Positions 5,733-14,530 of a stretch of DNA of 62,028 nt are shown one piece after another; position 1 is the first letter of the stretch; each line of letters begins with the position of its first letter. The translations under genes and the position numbers were made by a program. Under the pieces are notes generated by a model. The model was not told the DNA's origin and searched no databases. It saw only the letters and a list, made by a program, of their open reading frames with translations. This stretch comes from a virus, in the IMG/VR virus record IMGVR_UViG_3300025652_000067, positions 1 to 62,028 of that record; one strand, 5' to 3'.

Positions 5733-8648
5733 TTATATTTTTGATTTTAAATCTTCTACTTCTGCCTTAAGCTCTTGTATTGATTTTATTAATAATGGTA
5801 CTACTTTACTGTAATCTACACCCTGCATTTCTTCTCCGTCTTTTTCACCTGAAACTGCATCTGGCAATACATCTTGTAACTCATGAGCCATAACTCCATA
5901 AGAACTAGAGTTATCTGCTTTCCATTTAAAATCGTACACAGGTATTTTAGAAATCATATCTAATCCTGCAAAATCTTGTAAATCTTCTTTTAATCTATAA
6001 TCAGAAGATGTGGCATATACTGTAGATGAACCACTACGAGTTATGCTACCAATTGAAGTTCCAGCAGCATTAGAAAAAAGAATTAATCCTGTATTTGTTG
6101 AATCATCTTCTATTGATATTCCATAAGTAAAATTACCACCAGCTGCGTTATTAGAAATTTTTAATGCTGCACTTGTTGTATTATCTATGTCTGCATTTTG
6201 TATTACACCATTACTATCTATTGTTAACCTTGCTGTGTTATTTGTGTTAAGTACTAATGATGAATCAGAATCAATAATTAGTTTTTCTCCTGTATCTGCA
6301 TACTGTATATACGCTCTTTCATTTGTTGTTTGATAAAAAGACAATTTAGGATTCCCCGTGGCCGAAGAATCAATTATTTTAATTTCTCCATTTGTTGTTA
6401 CATCTCCTGCAAAAGTCGCGTTTTGTGAAGTATCTAGGGTAAGAACTGTATTTTCCCCACTGGTTTTAAATGTCATTTTACCATCAGATGACATATTGAA
6501 ATCATCTCCAGTATCCGCATATTGTATATAAGCTTTTTGACTTCCATTTTGTCTCCAGTCAATATAAGGGCTACCAGTTGCCGCTCCATCTATATGAAGT
6601 ATATTTGTAATTCCCACATTCCCTGCAAAAGTTGCGTTACCAGTTGTGTGGTCAAGTGTAACCGCGTCTACAACACCCTCTTGAGTTATGTATAATTTAC
6701 CATTTGGTGCTGAACTAAACCTCCAAGTTTTACCAGTTGTAGATGTTGTGTTAGCGAGAAGTAACAAAGGATTAGTGCTTGATAACGTTACATTACCTGC
6801 AAAAGTTGCATTACCAGAACTACTAATATTAAAAACTTCAGTTCCTGTAATAGCATCATCGAGCATTCTAATACTAAATGATGGTGAATCAGTTGAACCT
6901 GCTCTTAAACCACCAATAGCAACTCCATAATTATTAGTTGTAGAAGTTCCAAAAAACATATTTGTAAATCCTCCAGAATCTGTCTGTGCAGATGGATGTA
7001 ATCTTAAGAAACAATCTCTATCAAATTGAGTAGTTTGTTGTGGGTGTTGAATTTCAAATCTTGCAGTTGGCGAAGTAGTTCCAACACCTACGTGTGACCC
7101 ACTACCATCAATATAAATACCACTACCAGGAGTAGAATTAGCTCTAATGTCTAAGTCATTATAAGTTGATGCTGAATTAGAATAACCTAAAAGCTGAGCA
7201 GCTGTAGTATTGTTTCCGTTTATAGCTACACCTGTGTTATTTGATGTGTCAAATGACGCTGCATATATATCACCACTATCTACATTTAGTTTCCAGGTAG
7301 TAGGATTAGCCGTTCCGATACCTACTTTGCCTGATTGATTTAAACGCATTGCTTCCGAACCATTTGCGTTAAACTTTATGCCATCGCTACTTGAACCATA
7401 TATTCTTGCATTACTATTACCAAAATTGATACCTTGATTATCTTCAAAAAGTACAGACCCCGATAAACCAATATTTCCTGTTACAGCTAATTTTTGACCA
7501 GGACTACTAGTTCCAATACCTACATTACCATTTACGTCTATTGTCAGTTTATTATTTGTAGATAAATTAGTAGAAGATGAAATTTTAAATTTATCAAGAT
7601 CATTATTATCTATTCCTAATCTCCATCTTCTTACAGTTGAAAGTAAGAAAGATAAAGCAGCATCACCAGTACCATCTTGTTCTATAGTAACCCCAGCTGT
7701 TGTGTCATCATCTGAGTTATTTTGATAAACATGTAGTTTTGCAACAGGACTACTAATACCAATACCTACGTTACCACCATTAAAATAAGAATAGCCATTA
7801 CCAGTTATATAATTAGTAACTGTTCCACCTGATCCTCTTACTAATACTAAACCGTGACCATTAGCGTCATTACCAATATTAAATGTTCTAGTTCCAGCTG
7901 CATTTTCAGATCTAAAAGTATCTCTCCCATTAGCTAAGTTTCTTACAGCAATAACTCCGGAACTACTGTCTCCAGTCACATCTAATTTATAAACAGGCGA
8001 TGAAGTTCCTATTCCAACGCTACCCGCACTAGAAGATGTTAAATATACATTAGAACCACTAGATCCAAGTTGTGATATACCTGTTGCGTCTAAAGTTCCT
8101 GATACTTGTAGTTTAGAAGATGGACTAGTAGTTCCAATACCCACGTTACCATCAGATTTAATTGTCATTTTTGTACTAGGCGCAGTAGATGTTGATACGT
8201 GAGTTGTTTGAAAAAACAAATCCGATGATCCATTATCTAAAGCACTTCTAATACCTTGTATTTTTGCATTATAAAGTGATGTAGTTGCAGAGATAGATGA
8301 AGCAAAAATAATTTCACTACCTCCACCAGGGTTATTTGATCCATTATTAGATAAAAATATAAATGGTTGAGGTGAGCTAGAATAATCAGTAGCAATTTGC
8401 AACTTTGCTGTAGGAGTATTAGTTCCTATACCTAATCTATTATTACTACTATCCCAGAAAAATTCATTGCTTCCTTCCAAAGAAGAGGCTGAGTCAAAAT
8501 ATGAAACCTGACCTGTGTTTCCCACAGCAAAGCTTGTGAAAAAGTTTGCGGGAGTTATCTGAATATTGTCGGCTCCATTGTAGCCTACTATGTGGCTAAG
8601 GGAAGAAGCGCTGGTTTGTGTTATAAATTGAGAGAACTTTATTGCCAT
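5733..8648 (-). CDS. Tail fibre/spike with VGIGT repeats and S74 intramolecular chaperone
   Basis: 971 residues. The first about 45 (MAIKFSQF...SHIVGYNGADNIQITP) are shared with the next two fibre genes and are probably the virion anchor. The body has many copies of NVGIGT(S/T)SP and NATFAG, typical of long beta-helical fibres. The C-terminus is a peptidase S74 (endosialidase-type) chaperone: SSDYRLKEDL holds the Ser and Lys of the self-cleavage dyad five residues apart. YGVMAHELQDVLPDAV, VDYSKVVPLL and a terminal coiled coil (IQELKAEVEDLKSKI) follow. The chaperone assists trimer folding and is then cut off. The fibre likely binds the host receptor. Confidence 0.9.
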   Translation of the reverse strand: MAIKFSQFITQTSASSLSHIVGYNGADNIQITPANFFTSFAVGNTGQVSYFDSASSLEGSNEFFWDSSNNRLGIGTNTPTAKLQIATDYSSSPQPFIFLSNNGSNNPGGGSEIIFASSISATTSLYNAKIQGIRSALDNGSSDLFFQTTHVSTSTAPSTKMTIKSDGNVGIGTTSPSSKLQVSGTLDATGISQLGSSGSNVYLTSSSAGSVGIGTSSPVYKLDVTGDSSSGVIAVRNLANGRDTFRSENAAGTRTFNIGNDANGHGLVLVRGSGGTVTNYITGNGYSYFNGGNVGIGISSPVAKLHVYQNNSDDDTTAGVTIEQDGTGDAALSFLLSTVRRWRLGIDNNDLDKFKISSSTNLSTNNKLTIDVNGNVGIGTSSPGQKLAVTGNIGLSGSVLFEDNQGINFGNSNARIYGSSSDGIKFNANGSEAMRLNQSGKVGIGTANPTTWKLNVDSGDIYAASFDTSNNTGVAINGNNTTAAQLLGYSNSASTYNDLDIRANSTPGSGIYIDGSGSHVGVGTTSPTARFEIQHPQQTTQFDRDCFLRLHPSAQTDSGGFTNMFFGTSTTNNYGVAIGGLRAGSTDSPSFSIRMLDDAITGTEVFNISSSGNATFAGNVTLSSTNPLLLLANTTSTTGKTWRFSSAPNGKLYITQEGVVDAVTLDHTTGNATFAGNVGITNILHIDGAATGSPYIDWRQNGSQKAYIQYADTGDDFNMSSDGKMTFKTSGENTVLTLDTSQNATFAGDVTTNGEIKIIDSSATGNPKLSFYQTTNERAYIQYADTGEKLIIDSDSSLVLNTNNTARLTIDSNGVIQNADIDNTTSAALKISNNAAGGNFTYGISIEDDSTNTGLILFSNAAGTSIGSITRSGSSTVYATSSDYRLKEDLQDFAGLDMISKIPVYDFKWKADNSSSYGVMAHELQDVLPDAVSGEKDGEEMQGVDYSKVVPLLIKSIQELKAEVEDLKSKI

Positions 8649-8651
8649 ATC

Positions 8652-10949
8652 TTAATGTACTACTTTTAATAAATCACCGGTTCTGTAAAAAGCACCAGTC
8701 GTTAATCCCGCACTAATTGCCGCAGCGTTATCTGCATGTTCTGCTAAACCTACTACTGTTAACTTAGCTGTAGGACTAGTAGTACCAATACCTACGTTGC
8801 CTGAATCCCTTAATATTGTTAACTTGTCAGTTGGAACACCAACACCTGTTGCTATATTAAATTTATTAGTTGAACCATTGTAGTACAGATAAGCCCCAAC
8901 TTGCATAGGTACCGATGAAGTACCTTCTGTCATATAGATACCGTTATTTACCGCCCCTGTATTTGAATTTAAAATAATATTTGCACCTAAAGTATCTTCT
9001 ATATGTAATTTACTATCAGGACTACTAGTTCCAATACCTACGTCTCCGTTTGATAAAATAGTCATAGCTGTATTAGTTCCATCAACTATAAACTTTTGAC
9101 CAAAACCTGTTTGAGCTTGCTGTTTTAAATAATCACTTTCAAAATATGAATATGCTTTTGTTACGGAACCTATTGTATAAACAACTCCACCTGAGTAGGC
9201 TGCTGTTCCGTTTAAACTTAGCCAACTAGCTGCTCCCCCTCCTGATTGAGGATTAGTAGTCCCAATACCTACATCACCTGTACTATTAATACGCATTCTT
9301 TCTACATTGCTCGTATTGAACTTTATATTTGCTGCAACTTCATTATCAATTTCAATATCTCCAACATCTCCATTTCTAATTATAATTCCTGATGAATTTG
9401 CACCTGTATTTCTAAAATATGTAGTTCCTTTTATATTGTCCATAAAGAAATGACTTCCATTATGTTCAAGAGTTGCATCTGCATCTGTTCCAAACCTTGC
9501 TTTAACTTGGTCAGGGTGTTTAGTGTGGTCATTAAAAGTTGTACTACCTGCAAAAGTTATATTTCCATTTGTTGTGCTTCTATCAATACTAAAAACATTA
9601 GCAGCAGTACCACCAAAGGTTTTATCTAAATATAAATCAGCATTAGAATCTAATCTGAAACTATAATAATCAGTTGACCCTGCACCCAAAACTAAACTTC
9701 CATCAGCCATAGGTGTTGAACCACCTAAACTAGATTTTCTTATAGTTGCACTACCTGCAAAAGTTGCATTACCAGCAGCATTTAAAGTTAATCTAGCCGT
9801 ATCATTAGTAATTAATACAAAATCATCACTTGATGTAGTACCAAAATACACTGGGCCATCAGTAGATTGATAAGACCCAAATACAGAGCTTCCTCTTGTG
9901 CTTCTAAGTATATTACCCCCAGTTGGTATCATTTCTATCATATAACCATTAGCAAGAGTTGCTCCTCCCATAACAATACTACCTGCAAAAGTTGCTGAAT
10001 TGTCTGAGCCATTTAAAGTCATTAAAGAATTTCCATCATAATCTTTTATACCTAAAGTATTAGTTCCTGGCTCAATTTTCCAATATTGATTTGCAACAAA
10101 ACTATCTATTCTTAAAGCACCTGCCGCTGCTACTGCATTATTTCCTAAATGAAGTGTGTTTTGTGGGTTAGTATTTCCAATACCTACATTGCTGTTAAAA
10201 TATGATGTGGCAGTTCCAATAACAGCTTGCGCAGAATTTAAACCTCTAAATGTAGCAATAGTGCCCGATGTGTTACCTCTATTAAAAGTAGATTGTCCAT
10301 TGTCAACATATAATTTAGTGCTAGGACTACTAGTTCCAATTCCAACGTTGCCCCCGCCGGCAGAAGTAAGTAATACATTAGACCCCCCTGTTCCTAGCTG
10401 TGTGATGCCTGATGATGCTAGTGTTCCAACAACATCAAGAGTTGTCCCAGGACTACTAGTTCCAATTCCAACGTTACCACCTGATTGTATGGTCATTCTT
10501 ACACCTGAACTACCATGTTCTTTAATTTGTAAATCTGAATTTACACCAGTTATCACTGGGTTAAAAGCCCAACCTCTGTTTGGGTACGCAGCGTCTTTTA
10601 TTCCTAAAAACAAAGATTCATCACCGTTGTTTGCGAAAACACTTAGCTCTCCGTGAACAGTTTGATTTCCTTGTGATCCGACTGTGTATTTGTTAACTTG
10701 TAATTTACCAAGCGGACTAGTAGTTCCAATACCTAATCTTTTATTTGAGTTGTCCCAGGAAAAATCATCATCTCCAAGTAATGAAGTTGTGCTACCAAAA
10801 AAGGGTACTTGTCCGGCTGTACCCGTTACAAAACTTGTAAAGAAATTATTAGGTGTGATTTGTATATTATCCGCCCCATCATAACCAACAATATGGCTCA
10901 TCGTTGATGCACTAGTTTCTACTACGAATTGTGAAAATTTTATTGCCAT
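8652..10949 (-). CDS. Tail fibre, MAIKFSQF family, without S74 domain
   Basis: 765 residues. The N-terminal anchor (MAIKFSQFVVETSAS...DNIQITPNNF) is nearly identical to both neighbours. The body has repeated VGIGT(S/T)SP and FAGS motifs and IDG/YFESD strands. Instead of a chaperone it ends in a short module, EHADNAAAISAGL...AFYRTGDLLKVVH, also found at the end of 10953-13130. The three-base gap to the next fibre, and the sequence around the stop/start (TTAAGATATGGC on the minus strand), are repeated at 10950. It is probably an alternative receptor-binding fibre made from the same duplicated gene. Confidence 0.85.
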   Translation of the reverse strand: MAIKFSQFVVETSASTMSHIVGYDGADNIQITPNNFFTSFVTGTAGQVPFFGSTTSLLGDDDFSWDNSNKRLGIGTTSPLGKLQVNKYTVGSQGNQTVHGELSVFANNGDESLFLGIKDAAYPNRGWAFNPVITGVNSDLQIKEHGSSGVRMTIQSGGNVGIGTSSPGTTLDVVGTLASSGITQLGTGGSNVLLTSAGGGNVGIGTSSPSTKLYVDNGQSTFNRGNTSGTIATFRGLNSAQAVIGTATSYFNSNVGIGNTNPQNTLHLGNNAVAAAGALRIDSFVANQYWKIEPGTNTLGIKDYDGNSLMTLNGSDNSATFAGSIVMGGATLANGYMIEMIPTGGNILRSTRGSSVFGSYQSTDGPVYFGTTSSDDFVLITNDTARLTLNAAGNATFAGSATIRKSSLGGSTPMADGSLVLGAGSTDYYSFRLDSNADLYLDKTFGGTAANVFSIDRSTTNGNITFAGSTTFNDHTKHPDQVKARFGTDADATLEHNGSHFFMDNIKGTTYFRNTGANSSGIIIRNGDVGDIEIDNEVAANIKFNTSNVERMRINSTGDVGIGTTNPQSGGGAASWLSLNGTAAYSGGVVYTIGSVTKAYSYFESDYLKQQAQTGFGQKFIVDGTNTAMTILSNGDVGIGTSSPDSKLHIEDTLGANIILNSNTGAVNNGIYMTEGTSSVPMQVGAYLYYNGSTNKFNIATGVGVPTDKLTILRDSGNVGIGTTSPTAKLTVVGLAEHADNAAAISAGLTTGAFYRTGDLLKVVH

Positions 10950-10952
10950 ATC

Positions 10953-13130
10953 TTAATGTACTATTTTTAAATCGTCTCCTGTTCTGTAAACATCTCCCAC
11001 TACTAGTCCTCCTGCTAAAGCCGCTGTGTTATCCGCATATTCTGATACGCCTGAAATTCTAATACCTGACCCAATTGTCCTAAGTTTTTCTACGTCATTA
11101 TTATATAAAACAACAGCATCATTTTCAAAAAAAGAAGCAAATCTCTTACCACTACCATAAGTTTGAAAATACATATTAGCAGCTGCTCTTACATACAAAA
11201 TACCTGTTCCTGCTTCATCAATAAAGGAATTACTACCATCGTGATATATTTGTAAATCTCTAGAACTACCTATATTTAGTTTAACATTATCTATAAACTT
11301 TGCTCTTTTACTAAATACAGTTTCTACGTCACCACCATCTAACCTAAAATATTCAGTAACACCACCAGAACCATCATCACAGAAAAATATAATATCACCA
11401 TCATCGTGTTTATTACTAATGTAAAAATCACCAGTACTGTTTTCAATAAGTGAATTTGTACCATTGTGATAGATTTGTAAATCAGCAGCGTCTCCAAAAC
11501 AAACTCTACTTCTATCTAAAAAACGAGTAAATTTATTACTTCCATCAGCAAGACTTCCGTCTAATAAAAAGTATACGCCTGTCCCACCAGAGCCATCATC
11601 ACAACTAAAAATAATATCAGCATCATCTGCACTGTTTCTAATAGTTAAATTTCCTGTAAAATTGTCTATAGTAGTATCACCACTAAAATGATACATTTCA
11701 AAATTACCGCTTGAACCTAACTGTAAACTTACTGCATCAGACATTCTAAGTCTTTTATCAAACCTAGTTAAAACACCACCGCCATCTAAATAAAAATATG
11801 TAGCTGTTCCACCAGAACCATCATCACTTTTGAATATAATATCAGCATCATTTGATTTGTTAACTATATTAAAATCACCTGTAAAATTTTGTAGAGTAAC
11901 ATCAGTCCCATTGTGGGACATATTAAAATCTCCTGAATCTCCAAGTTCAATTTGTACACTATCTAAAAATGCAAAGTTTTTACTTGCTATAACTTTAGTA
12001 GCACCACCGTCTAATCTAAAATATTCAGCAACACCTCCAGAACCATCATCTGATCTAAATATTATATCTGCATCATCAGCAAAATTATCAATAAGTAAAT
12101 TACCTGTATTATTTCTAATAATTGATTTTGTACTATCGTGATATATTTCTAAATCATTACTATCTCCGAATTTAGCTTTTGCATTATCAATATGTTTTGT
12201 ATCTCTAGAAAATTTAGTTTGTCCCGCACTACCATCAATAGTTATGTAGTTTGCTATAGTACCACTATTTGTAGCTTGAATATATATTCTGTCATTATTA
12301 CCCTCGCTTCTTAAATATATGTCGCTAGTTGTAGATGTAATATAATTGCTATTATTACCATCGTGATATATTTTTAAATCATTACTTGTACCAAACTGTG
12401 CATATACTTGATCTAAATGTTGTGTGTTCCTGCTAAAAATCGTTTCACCTGCAGAACCATCAATTTGTATATAGTTTGTTATTCCACCAGATCCGTCATC
12501 TGACCTAAATATAATATCTTTGTCATTTGCAAAATTTTGTATATATAAATCTCCTTTTAAATTTGATGCAAATCCATTATTACCATCAAAGCCTAAATTA
12601 AAATCACCACCACTTGTTGAACCAAGTCTTAAAATTTTATTGTCTCCTAATTTTATATCCCCTGCAACCTCTAATTTTTCACTAGGGGTACTCGTTCCAA
12701 TACCTACGTTGCCTGCATCAGTTATACGCATACGTTCAGACCCAGATGAGCTAGTGGCAAATACCATATCGTCTCCAGAAGCGCTTAAATGTGCTTCACC
12801 AGTATTATCTTTTAATATTATGCGGGCCACGCTGTCTGTACTTTGAAATCTAGCTACATTGTTAGTTGTACCTGAATTTACATCTAATTTAACTGTAGGT
12901 GAAGAAGTTCCAATACCTAATCGCTTATTAGTATTGTCCCAGTAAAAGCCGCTATCACCAGTAACTCCCGTAGTATCGTAGAACAATACTTGTCCGGCTG
13001 TGCCTGTTAGAAGGGAATTTAAAAAGTTAGTTGGGGTTATCTGAATATTATCCACTCCATTATAGCCCACAACATGACTAAGTGTAGAAGCATCAGTCTG
13101 AACTACAAATTGAGAGAACTTTATTGCCAT
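10953..13130 (-). CDS. Tail fibre, MAIKFSQF family, with DDGSGG repeats
   Basis: 725 residues. Same anchor as its two neighbours, then one VGIGTS region, then six to seven degenerate repeats of about 70 residues. Each unit carries FGxSxDLxIYHDG, a DADIIF core, DDGSGG and YFxLDGG. DDGSGG appears five times. Such IYHDGxNS repeats are common in marine phage fibres. It ends with EYADNTAALAGGL...VYRTGDDLKIVH, the same C-terminal module as 8652-10949, and lacks S74. The repeats offer sites for recombination that would change fibre length. Confidence 0.85.
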   Translation of the reverse strand: MAIKFSQFVVQTDASTLSHVVGYNGVDNIQITPTNFLNSLLTGTAGQVLFYDTTGVTGDSGFYWDNTNKRLGIGTSSPTVKLDVNSGTTNNVARFQSTDSVARIILKDNTGEAHLSASGDDMVFATSSSGSERMRITDAGNVGIGTSTPSEKLEVAGDIKLGDNKILRLGSTSGGDFNLGFDGNNGFASNLKGDLYIQNFANDKDIIFRSDDGSGGITNYIQIDGSAGETIFSRNTQHLDQVYAQFGTSNDLKIYHDGNNSNYITSTTSDIYLRSEGNNDRIYIQATNSGTIANYITIDGSAGQTKFSRDTKHIDNAKAKFGDSNDLEIYHDSTKSIIRNNTGNLLIDNFADDADIIFRSDDGSGGVAEYFRLDGGATKVIASKNFAFLDSVQIELGDSGDFNMSHNGTDVTLQNFTGDFNIVNKSNDADIIFKSDDGSGGTATYFYLDGGGVLTRFDKRLRMSDAVSLQLGSSGNFEMYHFSGDTTIDNFTGNLTIRNSADDADIIFSCDDGSGGTGVYFLLDGSLADGSNKFTRFLDRSRVCFGDAADLQIYHNGTNSLIENSTGDFYISNKHDDGDIIFFCDDGSGGVTEYFRLDGGDVETVFSKRAKFIDNVKLNIGSSRDLQIYHDGSNSFIDEAGTGILYVRAAANMYFQTYGSGKRFASFFENDAVVLYNNDVEKLRTIGSGIRISGVSEYADNTAALAGGLVVGDVYRTGDDLKIVH

Positions 13131-13131
13131 T

Positions 13132-13275
13132 TTATTCCGTTATTAAATCGTCACTACTTGTTTCGTCAACCATCTGTATGGATTGTTGTGAAATAATTTC
13201 ATCACTTCCTGGAGGTGGGAATCCAGGTTGCACGTTCCTTCCGATATTTAATCCTATGTCTATGAATATAGGCAT
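13132..13275 (-). CDS. 47-residue small protein before the fibre block
   Basis: ATG at 13275-13273, stop at 13134-13132. The product starts MPIFIDIGLNIGRNVQPGFP, continues PPGSDEIISQQSIQMV and ends SSDDLITE. It fills the gap between 13277-13540 and the fibre gene at 13130 exactly, with one base on each side, which argues for a real gene. The family is unknown. Acidic tail and proline-rich centre suggest an extended structural or linker peptide. Confidence 0.65.
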   Translation of the reverse strand: MPIFIDIGLNIGRNVQPGFPPPGSDEIISQQSIQMVDETSSDDLITE

Positions 13276-13276
13276 C

Positions 13277-13540
13277 TTACCAGAGTGCTAAAATGTTGGA
13301 TGCAGTAGTTCCTGTTGCAAAAACTTTTTTTACTTGAACAGGAATGAATGCTCCTGTATTGATACCCACTAAAGTAACTTCATCGCCACCAACTGTTTCG
13401 ATTTTAACATTGCCTGCTGTTCCTACATACAATAAACAACCGAAGTTTTTACCGGTTGCAGTTGAAACTGCAGGAATATCTGCAGTGTCACTTGGTGTTA
13501 CCTGTGCTGCTCTATACGCTTGTAATTTTTGATACGCCAT
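13277..13540 (-). CDS. Small structural-type protein (87 residues)
   Basis: The protein has MAYQKLQAYRAAQVTPSDTA, a central CLLYVGTAGNVKIETVGGDE and ends FIPVQVKKVFATGTTASNIL plus ALW. This pattern (LYVGT-G-x-VK...GGD-x-V...PVQV-x-x-VxATGTTA) is one I know from many phage genomes, where it accompanies virion genes. It is probably a beta-rich capsid or tail decoration subunit, but the function is not established. It heads the downstream fibre block. Confidence 0.8.
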   Translation of the reverse strand: MAYQKLQAYRAAQVTPSDTADIPAVSTATGKNFGCLLYVGTAGNVKIETVGGDEVTLVGINTGAFIPVQVKKVFATGTTASNILALW

Positions 13541-13544
13541 TTTT

Positions 13545-13709
13545 TTATTTATTTATTTTTTTATAAGGGTGAAGTCTATTCAACGTGTCTCGTCTTTCTT
13601 GACAACCACAAGGTTTGCCGGTAACCTTTTCGTATGCTTTAGCTACCTTGTCTGCGCCTATCATTTTAGCCGTCTTATAAATAGTATCTCCTAATCCCCT
13701 TGATCTCAT
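13545..13709 (-). CDS. 54-residue CGC-motif phage protein
   Basis: ATG at 13709-13707, TAA at 13547-13545. Product MRSRGLGDTIYKTAKMIGAD, KVAKAYEKVTGKPCGCQERR, DTLNRLHPYKKINK. The CGCxxRxxxLNxLxPY ending is a recurring small phage motif of unknown function. The two close cysteines might bind metal. It sits in a series of tiny minus-strand genes spaced 2-5 bases apart between 14231 and 13277. Confidence 0.75.
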   Translation of the reverse strand: MRSRGLGDTIYKTAKMIGADKVAKAYEKVTGKPCGCQERRDTLNRLHPYKKINK

Positions 13710-13711
13710 TA

Positions 13712-13849
13712 TTATTTACACTTACATAATTTATTTGGGCAATTGTCAACGCGAACAGTTAACTTTGCTAGTAATGCATTCCAACAACAAAGTGCCTTGC
13801 ACCAAACGTTTTGAATCCATATTCCAAATTTAACTAATAATTTACCCAT
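13712..13849 (-). CDS. 45-residue cysteine-rich small protein
   Basis: ATG at 13849-13847, stop at 13714-13712. Product MGKLLVKFGIWIQNVWCKAL, CCWNALLAKLTVRV, DNCPNKLCKCK. It has six cysteines (WCKALCCW and NCPNKLCKC), so metal binding or disulfides are possible. The N-terminal half is amphipathic or hydrophobic and may associate with a membrane. Tight spacing to both neighbours supports expression. No known function. Confidence 0.7.
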   Translation of the reverse strand: MGKLLVKFGIWIQNVWCKALCCWNALLAKLTVRVDNCPNKLCKCK

Positions 13850-13851
13850 AA

Positions 13852-14010
13852 TTATTTCTTTTTTCTAAGTTTTTTTAATGTCATAGCAAAATTATACGCC
13901 TTTGATCCTTTAGGGCATGATTTGCTTCCTAGTTTTTTACCTGAGCATTTACCTATTGTGCCTTTTTTCTTAGCTCTTGCAAATGCTTTTTGTATAAATC
14001 CGCCAGCCAT
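13852..14010 (-). CDS. 52-residue basic small protein
   Basis: ATG at 14010-14008, stop at 13854-13852. Product MAGGFIQKAFARAKKKGTIG, KCSGKKLGSKSCPKGSKAYN, FAMTLKKLRKKK. Strongly basic, two cysteines nine residues apart. It overlaps the stop of 14010-14231 by one base (TAATG). Function unknown. Similar in style to the small basic genes at 661-2218. Confidence 0.75.
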   Translation of the reverse strand: MAGGFIQKAFARAKKKGTIGKCSGKKLGSKSCPKGSKAYNFAMTLKKLRKKK

Positions 14011-14231
14011 TACTTCTTAATTAAAGAAGATATGTGTCCTTTTACGTTGTGAACATGAGCAGGGTGATCATGTCTGTAAGACATTCCTTTGTCTGCTCCG
14101 TATGCGTGTCCATACATTTTTTTAGACATCGCTTTGCTTTCGTCTCTTCTATCTTTCATAGATTGAGAATGTGCACCTTTGTGTCTTCCACCTATTGACT
14201 CGTCAAGTCTATCGTTGTAACCTTGTTTCAT
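14010..14231 (-). CDS. Small basic His-rich protein (73 residues)
   Basis: Starts MKQGYNDRLDESIGGRHKGA, then SQSMKDRRDESKAMSKKMYG, then HAYGADKGMSYRHDHPAHVH. The DRLDES-x-G-x-R...SQSMKDRRDESK pattern is familiar from environmental phages with unknown function. The histidine cluster RHDHPAHVHNVKGH could bind metal. It is the first gene of the minus-strand transcript starting at the divergent promoter at 14255-14270. Confidence 0.75.
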   Translation of the reverse strand: MKQGYNDRLDESIGGRHKGAHSQSMKDRRDESKAMSKKMYGHAYGADKGMSYRHDHPAHVHNVKGHISSLIKK

Positions 14232-14254
14232 TTTTAAGATTTTAAAATTATTAA

Positions 14255-14270
14255 TATCTTTACAAAGATA
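14255..14270. promoter_or_regulatory. Divergent promoter formed by an inverted repeat
   Basis: TATCTTT-AC-AAAGATA is a 7-base inverted repeat with a 2-base centre. Read on the minus strand it gives TATCTTTG, a perfect TAnnTTTG box, 32 bases before the gene starting at 14231. Read on the plus strand it gives TATCTTTA, one base off, 20 bases before the gene starting at 14282. The two boxes overlap, so polymerase could use only one direction at a time. No -33 element is clear on either side. Confidence 0.65.
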
Positions 14271-14281
14271 ACAATTATTTT

Positions 14282-14530
14282 ATGGATGATTTTTTGGAAA
14301 CTTACGACATCGGAATGGATGTTGGTTATAGTTTGTTAATTGGCAAGCACTCTTTTGATGAGGTTGCTATTTTCCTAGATAATGTTATTTTGCCTTTCGA
14401 TCCAACCGATGAGTACATTGATATTGATGATATAAATCACATGATAAATTATTTTGAGGAAAAGGAGGAGTTTGAAAAGTGCGCTGTATTAAAAAATTTT
14501 AAATCTACTATAAATCTTGACAACTATTAA
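14282..14530 (+). CDS. Acidic small protein, unknown function
   Basis: 82 residues, acidic. It has MNYFEEKEEFEKCAVLKN-like features near the C-terminus (residues about 57-72: MINYFEEKEEFEKCAVLKNF), which resemble the helical UVR-type motif seen in several small phage proteins. The N-terminal half has DIGMDVGYSLLIGKHSFDE. Role unknown. It is the first gene of a short plus-strand operon, and the following winged-helix gene overlaps its end by 14 bases. Confidence 0.7.
   Translation: MDDFLETYDIGMDVGYSLLIGKHSFDEVAIFLDNVILPFDPTDEYIDIDDINHMINYFEEKEEFEKCAVLKNFKSTINLDNY

Noticed and set aside
5733-13130. Diversity-generating retroelement acting on the fibres
   Set aside because: No reverse transcriptase ORF and no template/variable repeat pair were recognised in the window. 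Fibre similarity is explained by duplication.
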